From positions 1 through 64,000 of the forward strand of contig JAACJM010000131.1 of the NCBI GenBank assembly GCA_013368315.1: 64,000 bases of DNA, in the 5' to 3' direction. Positions 1-11,100 of this stretch are shown here, piece by piece. Every line of letters begins with the position of its first letter. The first letter of the stretch is position 1. The notes beneath the pieces were generated by a model. The model saw only the letters and a program-made list of their open reading frames with translations. It was not told the origin of the DNA and searched no databases. Origin of the DNA: Tetrapyrgos nigripes (Eukaryota > Basidiomycota > Agaricomycetes > Agaricales > Campanellaceae). A program made the translations under genes and the position numbers.

Positions 1-605
1 GTTGCTTGAGGATTGGAATCGGTACATGACTTCTACTTTTCTTATTATCTTTGCTTAACAAATTTTTCTCTTCAGGGCAGTTGGTTGGATGCTTCCTAAA
101 CTTGAGGGGGAGGATGGACTTGAAGATGACGATGATGAAGACTCTTTCCTCAACCAGTGGCAAACTCGGAATAAATTGATTAAGGAAGAGGAGGCTGCCA
201 CTGCCAAGGAGGCGGCTGAGAAGGCGAAACTCAAGAAGGCAGAGGCAAAAGCAAAAGCGAAGGCGAAAGCCGCTCAAGCAGCAGAGGAAGATGGTATGCA
301 AGGTATAGAGCATTCTGATGGTGAACCTAATGTTGACAACGCAGACGCTGATGATGACGAGGATGACGAGGACAACAACAACAACAACGCTGACGCTGGT
401 GAGGAGTGGTGACTCTGCCACTGCCGAGACTGCAGGCCCGACTGCTCCACCGCCAGAGTCTTCAGATCAACAAAAGCCAAAGGTGCGTCTCAGACTTTAT
501 ATCAGGAACAGCTCTAATATTCCCTCAGCCTCGAGGAAGCGCTCCCCCTTGAAAGCTACCAGTAGTGAGTGCCGTCCAAGTCATGACCAATATACTACTT
601 GTTGA
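1..605 (+). CDS. hypothetical acidic/lysine-alanine-rich protein, 5' end outside window
   Basis: The reading frame enters from the left edge: bases 1-21 are the end of an exon, 22-75 is a good GT-AG intron (54 nt), and the frame resumes at 76 into a protein with an acidic stretch (EDGLEDDDDED), a Lys/Ala-rich probable coiled coil with repeated AKAK units, then a second very acidic run followed by poly-Asn. The simplest frame stops at 412 (GEEW). An alternative is a short intron at 399-435 that continues as a Pro-rich then basic tail ending at 605; that intron would be only 37 nt, so the 3' end is uncertain. Composition (acidic blocks, charged coil, basic tail) fits a nuclear or scaffold-type low-complexity protein, but no family is recognised. 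I assign no function. Confidence 0.5.
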
Positions 606-661
606 ATTTTTTCTTTCAGCTTTTTTGATTTGCTCAGTTGGTCAGTACGTCTCCATGTCCC

Positions 662-834
662 GATCTGCTCCTTTGCCTTGCCCCGATTGCATTCCCGCTA
701 TCTCTCTTTCTTCTTTGACTGACATCTCCCATTTCCCAGATTGATCTGCTCCTTTGCCTTGCCCCAATTGCATTGTAGGTGTCCCTCTATCTCTCTTTCT
801 TCTTTGACTGACATCTCCCATTCCCCAGATTGTT
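662..834. repeat. imperfect tandem duplication, unit about 81-92 bp, two copies
   Basis: The segment beginning GATCTGCTCCTTTGCCTTGC at 662 recurs at 743 with the same following landmarks (a CTCTCTTTCTTCTTTGACTG block and an ATCTCCCATT block). The second copy carries about a dozen extra bases after GATTGCATT/AATTGCATT. It lies in the pyrimidine-rich spacer after the first gene and does not look coding. Confidence 0.85.
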
Positions 835-1120
835 TCTTCCTTCTCTTTGGTGAGTTTGTTCTTTTGCCTGTCCTATATTGCATTTTATTGATGTTTCTCA
901 CAGTTTCTTGACACTTGCCGCTCGCGCTCGCACTCTGCGCACTGCTCTCGCCCTGATCTTGGGGGTTACCGTCGCTTTCCCCTTCTTTTACCGGTTGTCT
1001 CCTCCGAGTCGTTTGTATCATTATCATCAATCTCTTTGTAGTATCACTAGTCCTTTCCCTTCTTGTATTATCTTCCTTTTATCATCGCTTGTCCCCATCT
1101 GCTCCATTGCCGTCGTCGCT

Positions 1121-1160
1121 ATTACTGTATATCAATTACTATTACTGTATATCAATTACT
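1121..1160. repeat. perfect 20-bp tandem repeat, two copies
   Basis: The 20-mer ATTACTGTATATCAATTACT occurs twice in immediate succession (1121-1140 and 1141-1160). It sits in AT-rich non-coding sequence. Confidence 0.95.
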
Positions 1161-1379
1161 ATTCTATGTAATGAATTTATGGTGTTCATGGATCCCTACA
1201 CTGGACAATGGCTGAGATATATAACTGTCTTCTGATGGTGATGAATCCCGATGGGTAGCTGAAATGATTGCAATCCTATCATGCCTACACCATATGCAAA
1301 ATGGTCTTATAGCTACGCAACTTACAACGTCATTTAAGTACTTGAAAAGGTAAATGATTCTTCTTATCATTGAAAAGAT

Positions 1380-1860
1380 GAACAATCCGTGCTGACCTTT
1401 AAATGTCTTTATATCCTTTATATCCTTGACAAGGTAGACAAAGATTTGTAACCTTGGAATAGCTGTAAATCCTTTGCAGGCTCAACCACACGAATAATCC
1501 TTGCTGACCTTTAAATGGATCTGAATCCTTGCCAACCTTTAAACGGATCTGAATCCTTTAGATCGTTGATCAGGTAAACAATCCCTCGCAACCTTTGAAT
1601 GGCTCTAGATTCTTTTAACGCCCGACAAAGCAAACAACTCTTGATGATCTTTAGACACCTCTACACACTTCAAAGCTTTGACATTGCTTTCAATCAATTC
1701 ACGGCTTCTCAGAACGACTAATCATTCAATCCATCCTAAAGGTATTTTATCATTAAGCACATCTAAAGTTTAGTTTACTTCTTAAAGGCGTTTATATGTG
1801 CCGGCCTCGTTTACAGGCGTTTAGCACAGATAAAGGCGTTTATATGCAACTGGGCTTTTG
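1380..1860. repeat. degenerate tandem-repeat spacer
   Basis: Several diverged copies of a unit built from CTTGCTGACCTTTAAATGG and GGATCTGAATCCTT recur between about 1384 and 1620. A second small motif, AAAGGCGTTTATATG, appears at about 1786 and again at about 1835. No gene is visible between 606 and 1863; this spacer looks like eroded repeat DNA. Confidence 0.6.
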
Positions 1861-1863
1861 CTG

Positions 1864-2320
1864 ATGTCGAAGAAGTCGAGAGGTGGGATGGATCCGGATC
1901 CGGCTGGAGGATTGTCAGGCAAAGAAAGACAGTTGATTTTCAAGACACACCTTCTCGGTCATTACAGATTCGCTGACAGGATTCTCGATGGTCTTTCCAG
2001 GACTGTGTTTGACATGCCTTCCTGCAGAAATATGCTCGTAGACAGCGAGAACACCGATAAAACTGTCCATGAGGTTCTGACAGTGTGAGCACTGGATGAC
2101 GGTACATTATGATCTCGTTAGAAATTTCGCAGGCAAAGAGAAGAATACGAGGGCGTACATGATGTTGGCTTTCGAGAGCCTCTTTCCAACCGTCTTCCCG
2201 CTAAATGCCTGCCATCGAAAGGCACTGTACGAATGTATTCTGACTGAAGACGATAGCTTGATCATGAGGGAGAACCGAGAAACGGTGAGAGGCGCTTTCC
2301 AAGAATGCTTTCAGGCGTAA
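1864..2320 (+). pseudogene. small hypothetical gene, apparently broken
   Basis: Two adjacent open stretches look like one coding unit. The first runs from ATG 1864 to a stop at 2088 (basic start, then a segment with HYRFADRILD). The second begins at ATG 2096 and runs to the stop at 2318-2320 (segment with AFESLFPTVFP). GT and AG signals lie around 2083-2132 (about 50 nt apart), but I could not find a splice that keeps both frames, so this may be a decayed gene. No family is recognised. It faces tail-to-tail into the AKR gene on the opposite strand. Confidence 0.3.
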
Positions 2321-2470
2321 TCGGATGCTGTCGGGGATAAATGACTCTTAACAGTGGACGGACAGGCCACGAGAAGATATCGGAAAGTCAACTTTGATTT
2401 ATAGTGTTAGAGAATAGTAGAAATAAACAAATTACGATTCTATGGGCTGCTTGCGCATTCTGTCTTCACC

Positions 2471-3995
2471 TTACTTCGCAGCTGGTCCGAGTGGTTGAAG
2501 ATCAGGCATTCTCTGGTAATAAGCACCAATGTTCGGGATGAGACTCTTGCCGTCAGGGTCCTGAGGTACTTTGAGCAACTTGAATAGAATAGGCCAGTCA
2601 AAAACACTCACGTATAGTTCCATTGGGAAACCTAGATCAAATGGTGGGGCTTCACTCTCCAAGAACTTGATTTGTTCAGGAGTTAGAGTGATTTCAAGAG
2701 CTTCAAGATTTTGTTCAAGCTGCTCAATCCTGTGACCTCCGATGATGGGGAAAACATAGGGTGTCTTTTGCATGACGTACGCGATTGCGACTGGCAGTGG
2801 AAGAAAGAATGAGTCATTAGATCGAACGAGTTGGAACAACGACCAAGGACAAGGATACGCACCAGCAGTAATATTCTTCGCCCCAATTTCCTTGGCTATT
2901 TTCTCAAGTGCACGCGAGATCTTGACTTCCTCAGGCGTACGTTTCCACTCTGGTCCGAAAAGCTGGCGACCTTTCTCCCTCGTCTTTTCTCGGCGTTCCT
3001 CTTCTTCGTCTGTGCGAATTCGACCAGCACCAAGTACGTTCCAGGGTGCGAGGGCAAGGCCTACAGGTGTTCTAGGTAAGTATTGCCTGTTGCTGGCAAA
3101 GAATGACTTGGAAAAGGTATCATTAGCACGGGCCATTGGAATGATATCTCGTTCAAAAGAACGATCAGTCAGACCCCATTTGCCCTGGTAGACGACGAAA
3201 GGAGTCTTTCCTGCCATCTTTGCATATTGGTTGGCCTGAGAAACGACCCATGCTGGAGAATCGGAGATTCCCTGGAGAAAAAGGTTAGTCAACGTTTCAT
3301 AGACTGTTTCGAAGCCACACCTACCAAGTACAAGACCTTCCCGGCAGCAATCAAATTGTGAAGCCCATCCATGACTTCTTTAATGGTCACATCAAAGTCC
3401 CACCAGTGGATGTAGAGAAGGTCGATGTAGTCCGTTCGCAGCTTCTTCAAGCTGTCCCTGACACTCATGTGCAGAGACTTGACATTCCCTCCGGTATAAT
3501 TGGCTGTGCGCTTGACATTGGGATCCATGATCTTGTAGCAGCTCGTGTACTGTGTAGGTTTTCATTTGCTCCGGGTCAGGCTTCTGTCTCAGGAAAAGGA
3601 AGAAAGCCACAACCAACCTTTGTTGCCAAAATGATCTGGTCTCGAATCCCTCGAAATTCCATCCACTCGCCGATGAACTCTTCAGAAGCTTCTTCCTGGC
3701 CGCACGACAACGGCAGTATCCGTCAGTGAAAAAACATGACGGTGAAGAGAAAAAATTACTAGTGGTTCGCAGTGTCAATGAAATTACCACCTCTTTCAAA
3801 GAAGGTAGTATCGAGGTATTCAAAGCTCTTCTCCTTCGTCATAAGGCTGCCTTGCCATCTATCACCGACGCTTCCTCCACCGAGGCAAATCGGGGAAACT
3901 CGAACACCCGCGCGAGGTGAAAGAACGCGAAGAATACCGAGGGAACTGGCTGGCTTGGGTGGAAGTGCAAATGGATGGGGTCTGCCAGAAGGCAT
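2471..3995 (-). CDS. aryl-alcohol dehydrogenase-type aldo/keto reductase, possibly inactivated
   Basis: An NADPH-dependent AKR of the fungal AAD family, which reduces aromatic and aliphatic aldehydes in the cytosol. The start ATG at 3995 gives MPSGRPHPFALPP; the stop is at 2471-2473. The AKR catalytic residues can be followed across exons: Asp in GGNFIDTAN, the Tyr expected just after it, Lys in IILATK and His in DLLYIHWWDF. AAD hallmarks include KSLHMSVRDSLKKL, GISDSPAWVVSQAN, FERDIIPMAR and FPIIGGHRIEQL. At least five introns are visible, two of them in frame. Oddities: the first intron (3759 down to 3710) has a good GT donor, but the frame-correct acceptor reads GCGG instead of GCAG, exactly inside the catalytic Tyr codon. 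The only nearby AG is four bases on and causes a stop. A LINE lies about 67 bp upstream of the ATG. Family assignment is firm; functionality is doubtful. Confidence 0.88.
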
Positions 3996-4048
3996 TATTG
4001 GTTGATGAAAGCTTGAGCTAGTAGGAGAGACGATATCGGTGTGCTGAA

Positions 4049-4061
4049 GATAAAAGCATTT
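4049..4061. repeat. left target-site duplication of the LINE
   Basis: GATAAAAGCATTT is repeated exactly at 13890-13902, directly after the poly-A tail of the LINE. With the two preceding A residues the match is 15 bp (4047-4061 and 13888-13902), but those A residues cannot be separated from the tail. This is the expected footprint of target-primed reverse transcription. Confidence 0.88.
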
Positions 4062-4440
4062 GGAGGCCTCTTGAACCGCTACCATCACCTGGTATGAGTT
4101 TTCCCACGGTCTGCCACTGGATCGTCGGGCAAGAGCAGGGACCTATTTGTTTCTCGAGAATGAAGTACGTCCCACCGATGTACGACGAGCTCGAGGGATG
4201 TCCCTGGGCATACCAGCTGCCTCTACGTCCACATTAGCCTTGGACAAGGACTACCATCGTCCCACCGTACCGATCTCTCTGAGTAGGCGCTTATGCCCCT
4301 CGTATCCTTTGTATTACCTGACTCGTCAAAAGGTCTGAAGTCCAGATTATTTTATAGCCTTCCTTAAACTTGTAATACCACATCGTCACCCATAAGCCAC
4401 TCAGGCCTGCGACAATACCTCATCCACCTTGCACCCCTCG

Positions 4441-4860
4441 ATGATGAACGATACACAGTACACTAATCTACCCTCCAACCTTTCTCTTGTCCTCGTCGTC
4501 AAAGGACAAGGAACACTCCCTCCCATTCTCTACACGCCTGCCGTCCCGAGTACAGACCACCTGTCGCATCTACCAACCAAGCCCATTGACGGAAAAATCA
4601 CCCCGTCCACCGAAAGCGGAGGCGAGTTTAAAGATGCGGACACCCAGCTTACCACGAAACACACCCTCCCCGGTGAAAGCACCCTTATCCCGGACGAGTT
4701 CTACCTCTCACTTGAACCCCCTTCGGATAATGAACCGATTGATGAGGAGCAGATGGTTAATAGAGGCACACCAGATGAACGAAGCGTGAAGCGTCGAGGA
4801 GGAAGAGGGAAGCTTGGAAAGAGAGAGGAGAGACGACACGGGTCTACAATGCAGCTGTAA
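4441..4860 (+). CDS. small ORF in the LINE leader, 139 aa, function unknown
   Basis: ATG at 4441 opens a frame to the stop at 4858-4860. The protein starts with a short hydrophobic stretch (LSLVLVVKGQ), is then rich in Pro, Ser and Thr, becomes acidic (around residues 90-110), and ends in a very basic Arg/Gly/Lys tail (RSVKRRGGRGKLGKREERR). No family is recognised. If the target-site duplication at 4049-4061 is the true left end, this ORF lies inside the retrotransposon, upstream of ORF1. It could be a real leader protein or a chance ORF; the acidic-then-basic ordering is only weak support for coding. Confidence 0.35.
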   Translation: MMNDTQYTNLPSNLSLVLVVKGQGTLPPILYTPAVPSTDHLSHLPTKPIDGKITPSTESGGEFKDADTQLTTKHTLPGESTLIPDEFYLSLEPPSDNEPIDEEQMVNRGTPDERSVKRRGGRGKLGKREERRHGSTMQL

Positions 4861-5427
4861 CACTGTTTTAATCCCACAATAAGTTTCCGAAATGTTGTAT
4901 ACTGTAAATCGACGTATCGAGTACGGACTTGCCTCTCTGAAAGATAATCTTTGTTAGACGATGACCGGCCACTTCGGTACGAAAACCGTGCCAGAGCCTA
5001 CCCTCAACTGGAAGTGTATTCCTATCAACCCCTAAGCCCAGGAATCACCCTTCTGTGATACACTCGAAGGCCAAGAATACTCCTTCGTTGATCAAGTGCT
5101 TTGACGATGACGCAGGCCAATTCATTTAAAGAACACCTGGCATCACCCGGTTCTGCCTCTAGAAACCGGTTCGCGCCCACGTGACTCACAAAAACCCAGA
5201 ATCCCTTTCATCGTCGACAAAGAAACCCTCCGTATAATCACTCCTTTGTCCAACCCGCTGAGCTTAGCTCCGCTCTCCAAGGCCTCATGCACGAATCCTC
5301 CCTTTGCCTCCATGGCCTTATAAGCTAGAAGAACCATCGAACATCCCCAGCAATCTTGCATCGAGCCTACCCGTCTCTGCAAAGCTTTTAACTGTCCCAA
5401 TCTCCCAACATCGCTCTCATCTTCGTT

Positions 5428-7658
5428 ATGGCTCGTACCAACAACAAGAAGGCGTTCTCTAAAGCCGGAAACGACCAAGATGTTCAACCTGCTCAGTCCC
5501 CTGTAGGCTTATCCCCGTTATATTCCTTTCAAAACTCTTCTAACAGGTTACGACTGATACCTCTCAGGCTGCGAACGCCGCTAGTTCTCAAGGAGCGGTT
5601 CCCGTTGCCAACACCATGCCTCCAGCTGTCAATACTGGAGCCGCTGCCCCACAGTACACGACACCAGCCGCAGACATGCAGACTCGCCCCTCGTACGCTG
5701 AAGTGACGAGGTCACGCCCTACTACGCCCTCTCCCTCTAGACCTCCCTCCCCTATGAGAAACCGCGATACCATGGACGGCGTACAAGGCTCAATGCATGC
5801 TCCAAAGCAGAGTGAGATCCCTACCCACGCTGGAGACACTGATGATGATGGGTACACTGTCGTTGGCAAAGGGAAAGGTGTGTTCTCAAAATCTCATGTA
5901 TCACGACATTGAGACTAACTCATAACCTCTACGACAGGCAAAGCGGTGAAAGGCGGATCTGGATCGTTCAATACCACATCCTTTGTCTCCTCTGTCCCGA
6001 CTCCCGCCGAGGCCGACCCAGATGCCCAAATGGACGGTGTGCCCCCGACCCCAAGTGTCCCTCCCACCTCCTCTCCATCCCAACCCAACTCTACATCTTC
6101 GCAAGGAGCTGCCCAGGGTGCCTCAACCTCTACAAAGTGCCCAGAGACCGGAATGGATATCGACGCTGACATCGGCCCTACTCCCAGAAGTTCCACCCCA
6201 ACTGCTGGTCCAAGAGGGGTAAAACGACCTAGGGTTGACGAGAATGGAACCTCGTCCCATCAGAGTGTTCCGGCTGCCGCTCCTGCTGCCGGGGCAAATG
6301 CTACTCCTAGTACCAACAAATCATTCCCTCGATTCCAGCGACTCCAACGACCTCTCGACCTGAACAACACCTTGTTTGGCATACAACAAACTCCTGCCTC
6401 TCAGGCCCAGCCTACAGGAGGAACGTCGTCATCTTCAAACTCTGTGCCTGCACCCACAGCACCGACCCCACAGACTAGTGGTAGTGGTCAAGCTGCACCT
6501 CCTCCGGCTGCTGCCCAACCGACAGCCCCTCCACTACCACCAGTCACTGCTCCGCAGCCAGTCGTTGCTCCACAGCCTCCTGCAGCTGGAGTCCAAGCCC
6601 CTCCGAATGCTCCAGCCTTCCAATTCCAGTTCAATCCCCAGAACTTCGTCCAACCAGCTCAGAATGCCCCAGGTGCGTACAACCCTGGCGTCGTTGCTCA
6701 AGCACCTGTTGGAGGCTACAACCCCAGTGCCGGCATCAACGCATCCAACATCTTTGACGGGCACCTACCGTCACAAGTCACCGATTGGGAAACCCATTTT
6801 CAGAATAACGGGGGTCTGTTAGCGATACCTTTCGATGGAGGCTCGGACCAGGTGGCGTCGAGGGACACGTTGGAAGGCGCGGTGCAGGATTACAACCCTC
6901 ACCTCCTTGCTGTTACAGCTGCTCCCCCTATCCGTAACCCGGACTTTCAAGGAAGATTTATTAACAGCTATTTCATCACCGGTGTAGACCCAAATACTAC
7001 GCAAGCTATCATCAACCGAGGTGTCCTGAACACTACCCACGGCTCCTTTAGAGCGTTCCCATTCCCGGCTCCCCCTCCCGCTGCGCCGTTGACCCCAGAC
7101 TCCTTTGTAATGACGTTACAAGGTTTCACTTACAGGGACACCCACAACTTTGAGCTCAGGCAGACTCTACAACAACAGCTCTCGCAGAACCCTCTGTTCA
7201 TCACTTTCATCCTCAACCATCGTGACAGATTCCCACTAAATGTCAACTCGAATGCCGTCTTGACGACAACGCTAAACTCTGTCCGGGTGTCACCTGTCCT
7301 TATGGGTCAACGACGTGGTACACCCCGGCTTTTCTGGAATGTCTATATTGATCCCCCTACCCGACTCTTCCCCGGCTATTACGAATGGATACGACTCCTC
7401 CGCTCGCTTACCTTTGTCACCTCTCTCTATGGCAGAGGGACCCCAATCACGAACCCATTCGAATGCCAACGCTGCCAGAACATTGATCACCCGACTGGCA
7501 TGTGTCCTATTCCCCTGACCCCGGGTTGGATTGAGATGCCCCGAAACGCTGGTGACGATAACAACGGCAATCAAAACCCTCGCCGTGGAAATTACAATGC
7601 CAGGGGAGGCAGAGGTGGCAGAGGTGGAAACGGAAAGAGACGTGGAAGAGGTTTCTGA
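5428..7658 (+). CDS. LINE ORF1: Gag-like RNA-binding protein with zinc knuckle and RGG tail
   Basis: ATG at 5428 (MARTNNKKAFSKAGND). To read as one protein it needs two introns: 5503-5546 (44 nt, GTAGGC...TAACAG) and 5878-5937 (60 nt, GTGTGT...GACAG with a CTAAC branch site about 20 nt before the acceptor). The joined length is 2127 nt, exactly 709 codons including the stop. The protein has a long Pro/Ala/Gln/Thr-rich low-complexity middle, an ordered domain around genomic 6750-7430, a CCHC knuckle (C-x2-C-x4-H-x4-C, CQRCQNIDHPTGMC) near 7465, and an RGG/GGRGG tail. The expected role is binding element RNA and forming the retrotransposition particle. Stop at 7656-7658. The first intron is short and its branch site is unclear; the second is strong. 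Confidence 0.8.
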
Positions 7659-8189
7659 TAGCGACCGTCTCATTATAATCATGACATGTATCTACTGTAC
7701 AAATGCTCTTATGACAATTTTGATTATGATCTACACAAACGTATTGAGAGTAAGAAGAGCAAGTGCTAGTAATGGGCTAGCAAGAAGAATTACCCCAGAA
7801 AGGCCCAAATATACTGACCGTACGCGGGACAGGAAAGCCTGGATGGTTTCGAGTATGCATGTACTCTGCAACAGCGTGGTCACGCGCTGGACTTAGTCTG
7901 TAAAAGCCTATGCCCGAACGGACGGTGACCTATTATAACCGTTGCTAGTACGGGTAGGCAGTGCCCCCTCCCGAGGAACTATGCGTGTCCTTTAGCCGGG
8001 GAAAAGACCGGGTCTTCCGAAGACGTGGGTTGGCGTCTCGGATAGGTAATACCAACTGCTTATACTTCTATCTCTTCTCAGTCGCGGCCACGAGCCGGGA
8101 CGGCATTCTCGGGCCTTCCTGCTCCTGGAGGAGTTGATGACTCTTCCGCCAGTCACGACTCTGATGAAGGGAATGGGAGGAAAAACGCG
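7659..8189 (+). other. inter-ORF region of the LINE
   Basis: Between the ORF1 stop and the ORF2 frame there is no convincing protein. The ORF2 frame is open back to the TAG at 8043-8045 but has no ATG there. A GT...CAG pair at 8046-8081 is only 36 nt apart and cannot repair the frame. The region may hold whatever allows ORF2 translation (reinitiation or internal entry). Confidence 0.5.
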
Positions 8190-11100
8190 GTGACTGTGAG
8201 TAGGAGGGTACCGTTGAGCGACGTGACTAATCAGCAAGGGGAGTCCGCCCAGACCAATCCCCCAGCTGGTTCCGCTGCCTCACGCCCTCAGGGTTATCTA
8301 CCACAGAACTCGAATATCACGAGTATAAATGCTAGACCTCAACACGTACTTATAGACGATACCCCGGGTACTGAAGAGCACCGGGAGGATAATATACAGA
8401 ATAGCTTGAACAATGATGATATGCCGATAAGGCCACAATCACGGACGATAGAATCGGAGGAACAGGCACCAAGGTCATTAGACGACCAACTAATGGAGAG
8501 CCTAGGAATGAGGATGGATGAGGATTCTTATGAGCTAAGTCAAAACAGATTGAATCAACTTATAGACCAGATAGAAGAGGCAGTGAGGTCGAGGGCACAA
8601 CAACAGGACACGCAATCGCAGACCAGTGTACCTAGACCATGTACAAACCCCCCGAGACAGATGAGACGAACCACTGTGAGGACTGGAAGAAGACAGAAAG
8701 AGACTAAGGCATCGATTAAAGTTGCCTCTCTCAACATCAGGGGATATGGCCCCAACGAGAACCTTGAAGATACGAAGAACAAGTGGAATTATATTAATCA
8801 ATTTGTTAGACAGAAACGTATAGGTGTTCTGCTGGTACAGGAAGCACATATGGACGAAAACCGACGCCAAACGGTTCAAGATAAGTTCTCGAAACGACTG
8901 GTAATTAGATGTTCGGCAGACCCAGACTCGCCAAGAGCCAAAGGAGGGGTGGCTATAGTCTTGAATAAGGATCTTGTCGACGCACGTATCCTAGACGAAA
9001 CTGAAATAATACCGGGACGGGCGCTCCTCGTAAGAATGCACTGGCATAAGGACCGGAACCTCAAGATACTGGTTGTGTACGCCCCTAACGTCTCGAGTTC
9101 AGAGGGGACGAAAAACAAGGAATTTTGGGACAAGCTGCGGATATATTTTGAACGGAACCCCAATCAACGACCGGATATAATGGCTGGAGACATGAATGTA
9201 GTTGAGGCAGGGGTTATTGATCGGCTCCCAGGAAGGGATGACCCCGAGGAAGCGGTGGACGCTCTGGATGACTTCAAGTTATCAACGCAACTACGGGATG
9301 GATGGAGAGACACGTACCCCGACACTAAGGCATACACGTTCCATCAAACAGCGACAGGGTCGCAATCCCGAATAGATCGAATTTATGCAACGGACCCAAT
9401 ATTAGCCGCCTCGAGAGAATGGAAAATCGAGTCAACGGGCGTGCCAGGAGCAGACCACTGGATGGTCTCAGTGCTCGCATCGCACACAGATGCCCCAAGC
9501 ATAGGCAGAGGAAGGTGGATGATACCCAAACATATCATCAAAGATAAAACATTTATGCAATACGCACTGAGGAAAGGGCTTGAGACAGACGTAGAACTGG
9601 ATAGGGTATATACCCAAGGCCGCACTATGGATCAAAACGCTCAATTAATATGGCACCACTATAAAACGGATATTCTGCGAGTAGCCCGCGAACGACAGCG
9701 GGTAGTAATGCCCAGAACTGAAAGACAGTTGGAAGAGCTGAGAGGGAAACTACAGGACGTAAATAACGATGACTCACTTAGTGAGGCTGAACGGACTGAG
9801 TTGTCCTCGACGTTAACGAGTGACATAACGATCCTAGAGAGAAAACAATTCCAAGATACCAGGAAGGACACCGCGACGCGGAACCGAGTTGAAGGTGAAC
9901 AGATCTCAAGATACTGGTCTAGTTTGAATAAGGAGAATAAACCAAGAGATGTGATATACGCACTTAAAAGAGAAGATGAAGGTCCAGATGGATGGTTCGA
10001 GACGAAGCCGGAAGGAATGGCGAAAAGAGCCAGAGACTATCATGAGAACCTACAAAAAGAGGGACAAGTAACTGATGATGAGCACCTGAGACGCAAACAG
10101 GCCATGACGGAGCAAGTACTCAGTAACCTGAACACCAGTTTAACAGATGAACAAAAGACATACCTAGCAATGAAATGCGACCGCAGCGACGTAGTAATAG
10201 CACTCCTAGGGGCGAAAAACTATACGTCCCCCGGGATTGATGGTGCTACTTATGAGCTTTGGAAGGCGATATACTCACGATACATTGACGAGACTAAGGC
10301 GGGACGCCCGGCTTTTGATATTGCGAATTTAATGACTGAGGCATTTAGAGATATAGCGGAGTATGGGGTATTGGAGGAGACCCACTTCGCGGATGGCTGG
10401 ATGTGCCCACTCTACAAGAAAAATGATAAGTGTGAGATAGCGAATTATAGACCGATAACGCTTTTAAACACAGACTATAAAATATTTACCAAAGTCCTAG
10501 CCACCAAGTTAGGGAAAGTGGCCCCTAGCCTCCTGCACCCTAACCAGGCGGGATTTGTACCTGGAAGACAGATCAGCGACCAAACGAAGCTGATTCGAAT
10601 GGTAATGGCTTCGGCTGAACAGACTGGACAGAATGGCCTCATAGTTTCATTAGACCAAGAGAAGGCATATGATAAAGTGGACCATGATTACCTATGGAAA
10701 ACGCTAGAACGATTCAAGTTCCCGAAAGAATTCATTGAGACAGTAAAGCGACTGTATAAAACAGCTAAGACGTCAGTCATGATCAATGGTGTAAAGAGTG
10801 AGACGTACGATGTAATCAGAGGAGTCCGCCAAGGCGACCCACTCTCCTGCCTAATCTTTGATCTGGCTATCGAACCTCTGGCTGCGATGCTGAGAAATTC
10901 ACACCTACAGGGATTTAAGATCCCAGGAGTAGTAGAACGCCTCATAGCTAACTTGTTTGCGGATGATACAACCGTATTTTTAGCAGCAGAAGACGATTTT
11001 GGAGACCTGCAGAATATCCTCGACGAATGGTGTGCTGCTTCGACAGCTAAGTTCAATGTCAATAAAACCTCAATAATACCAATTGGCAAGGAGGAATATA

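Noticed and set aside
7531..7896. Plus-strand frame spanning the ORF1 end and inter-ORF gap
   Set aside because: Its first part overlaps ORF1 in another frame and the rest lacks protein character.
8046..8081. GT...CAG pair upstream of ORF2 as an intron that would give ORF2 an ATG
   Set aside because: It is only 36 nt, a multiple of three, and the upstream frame ends in TAG directly before it, so it does not help.
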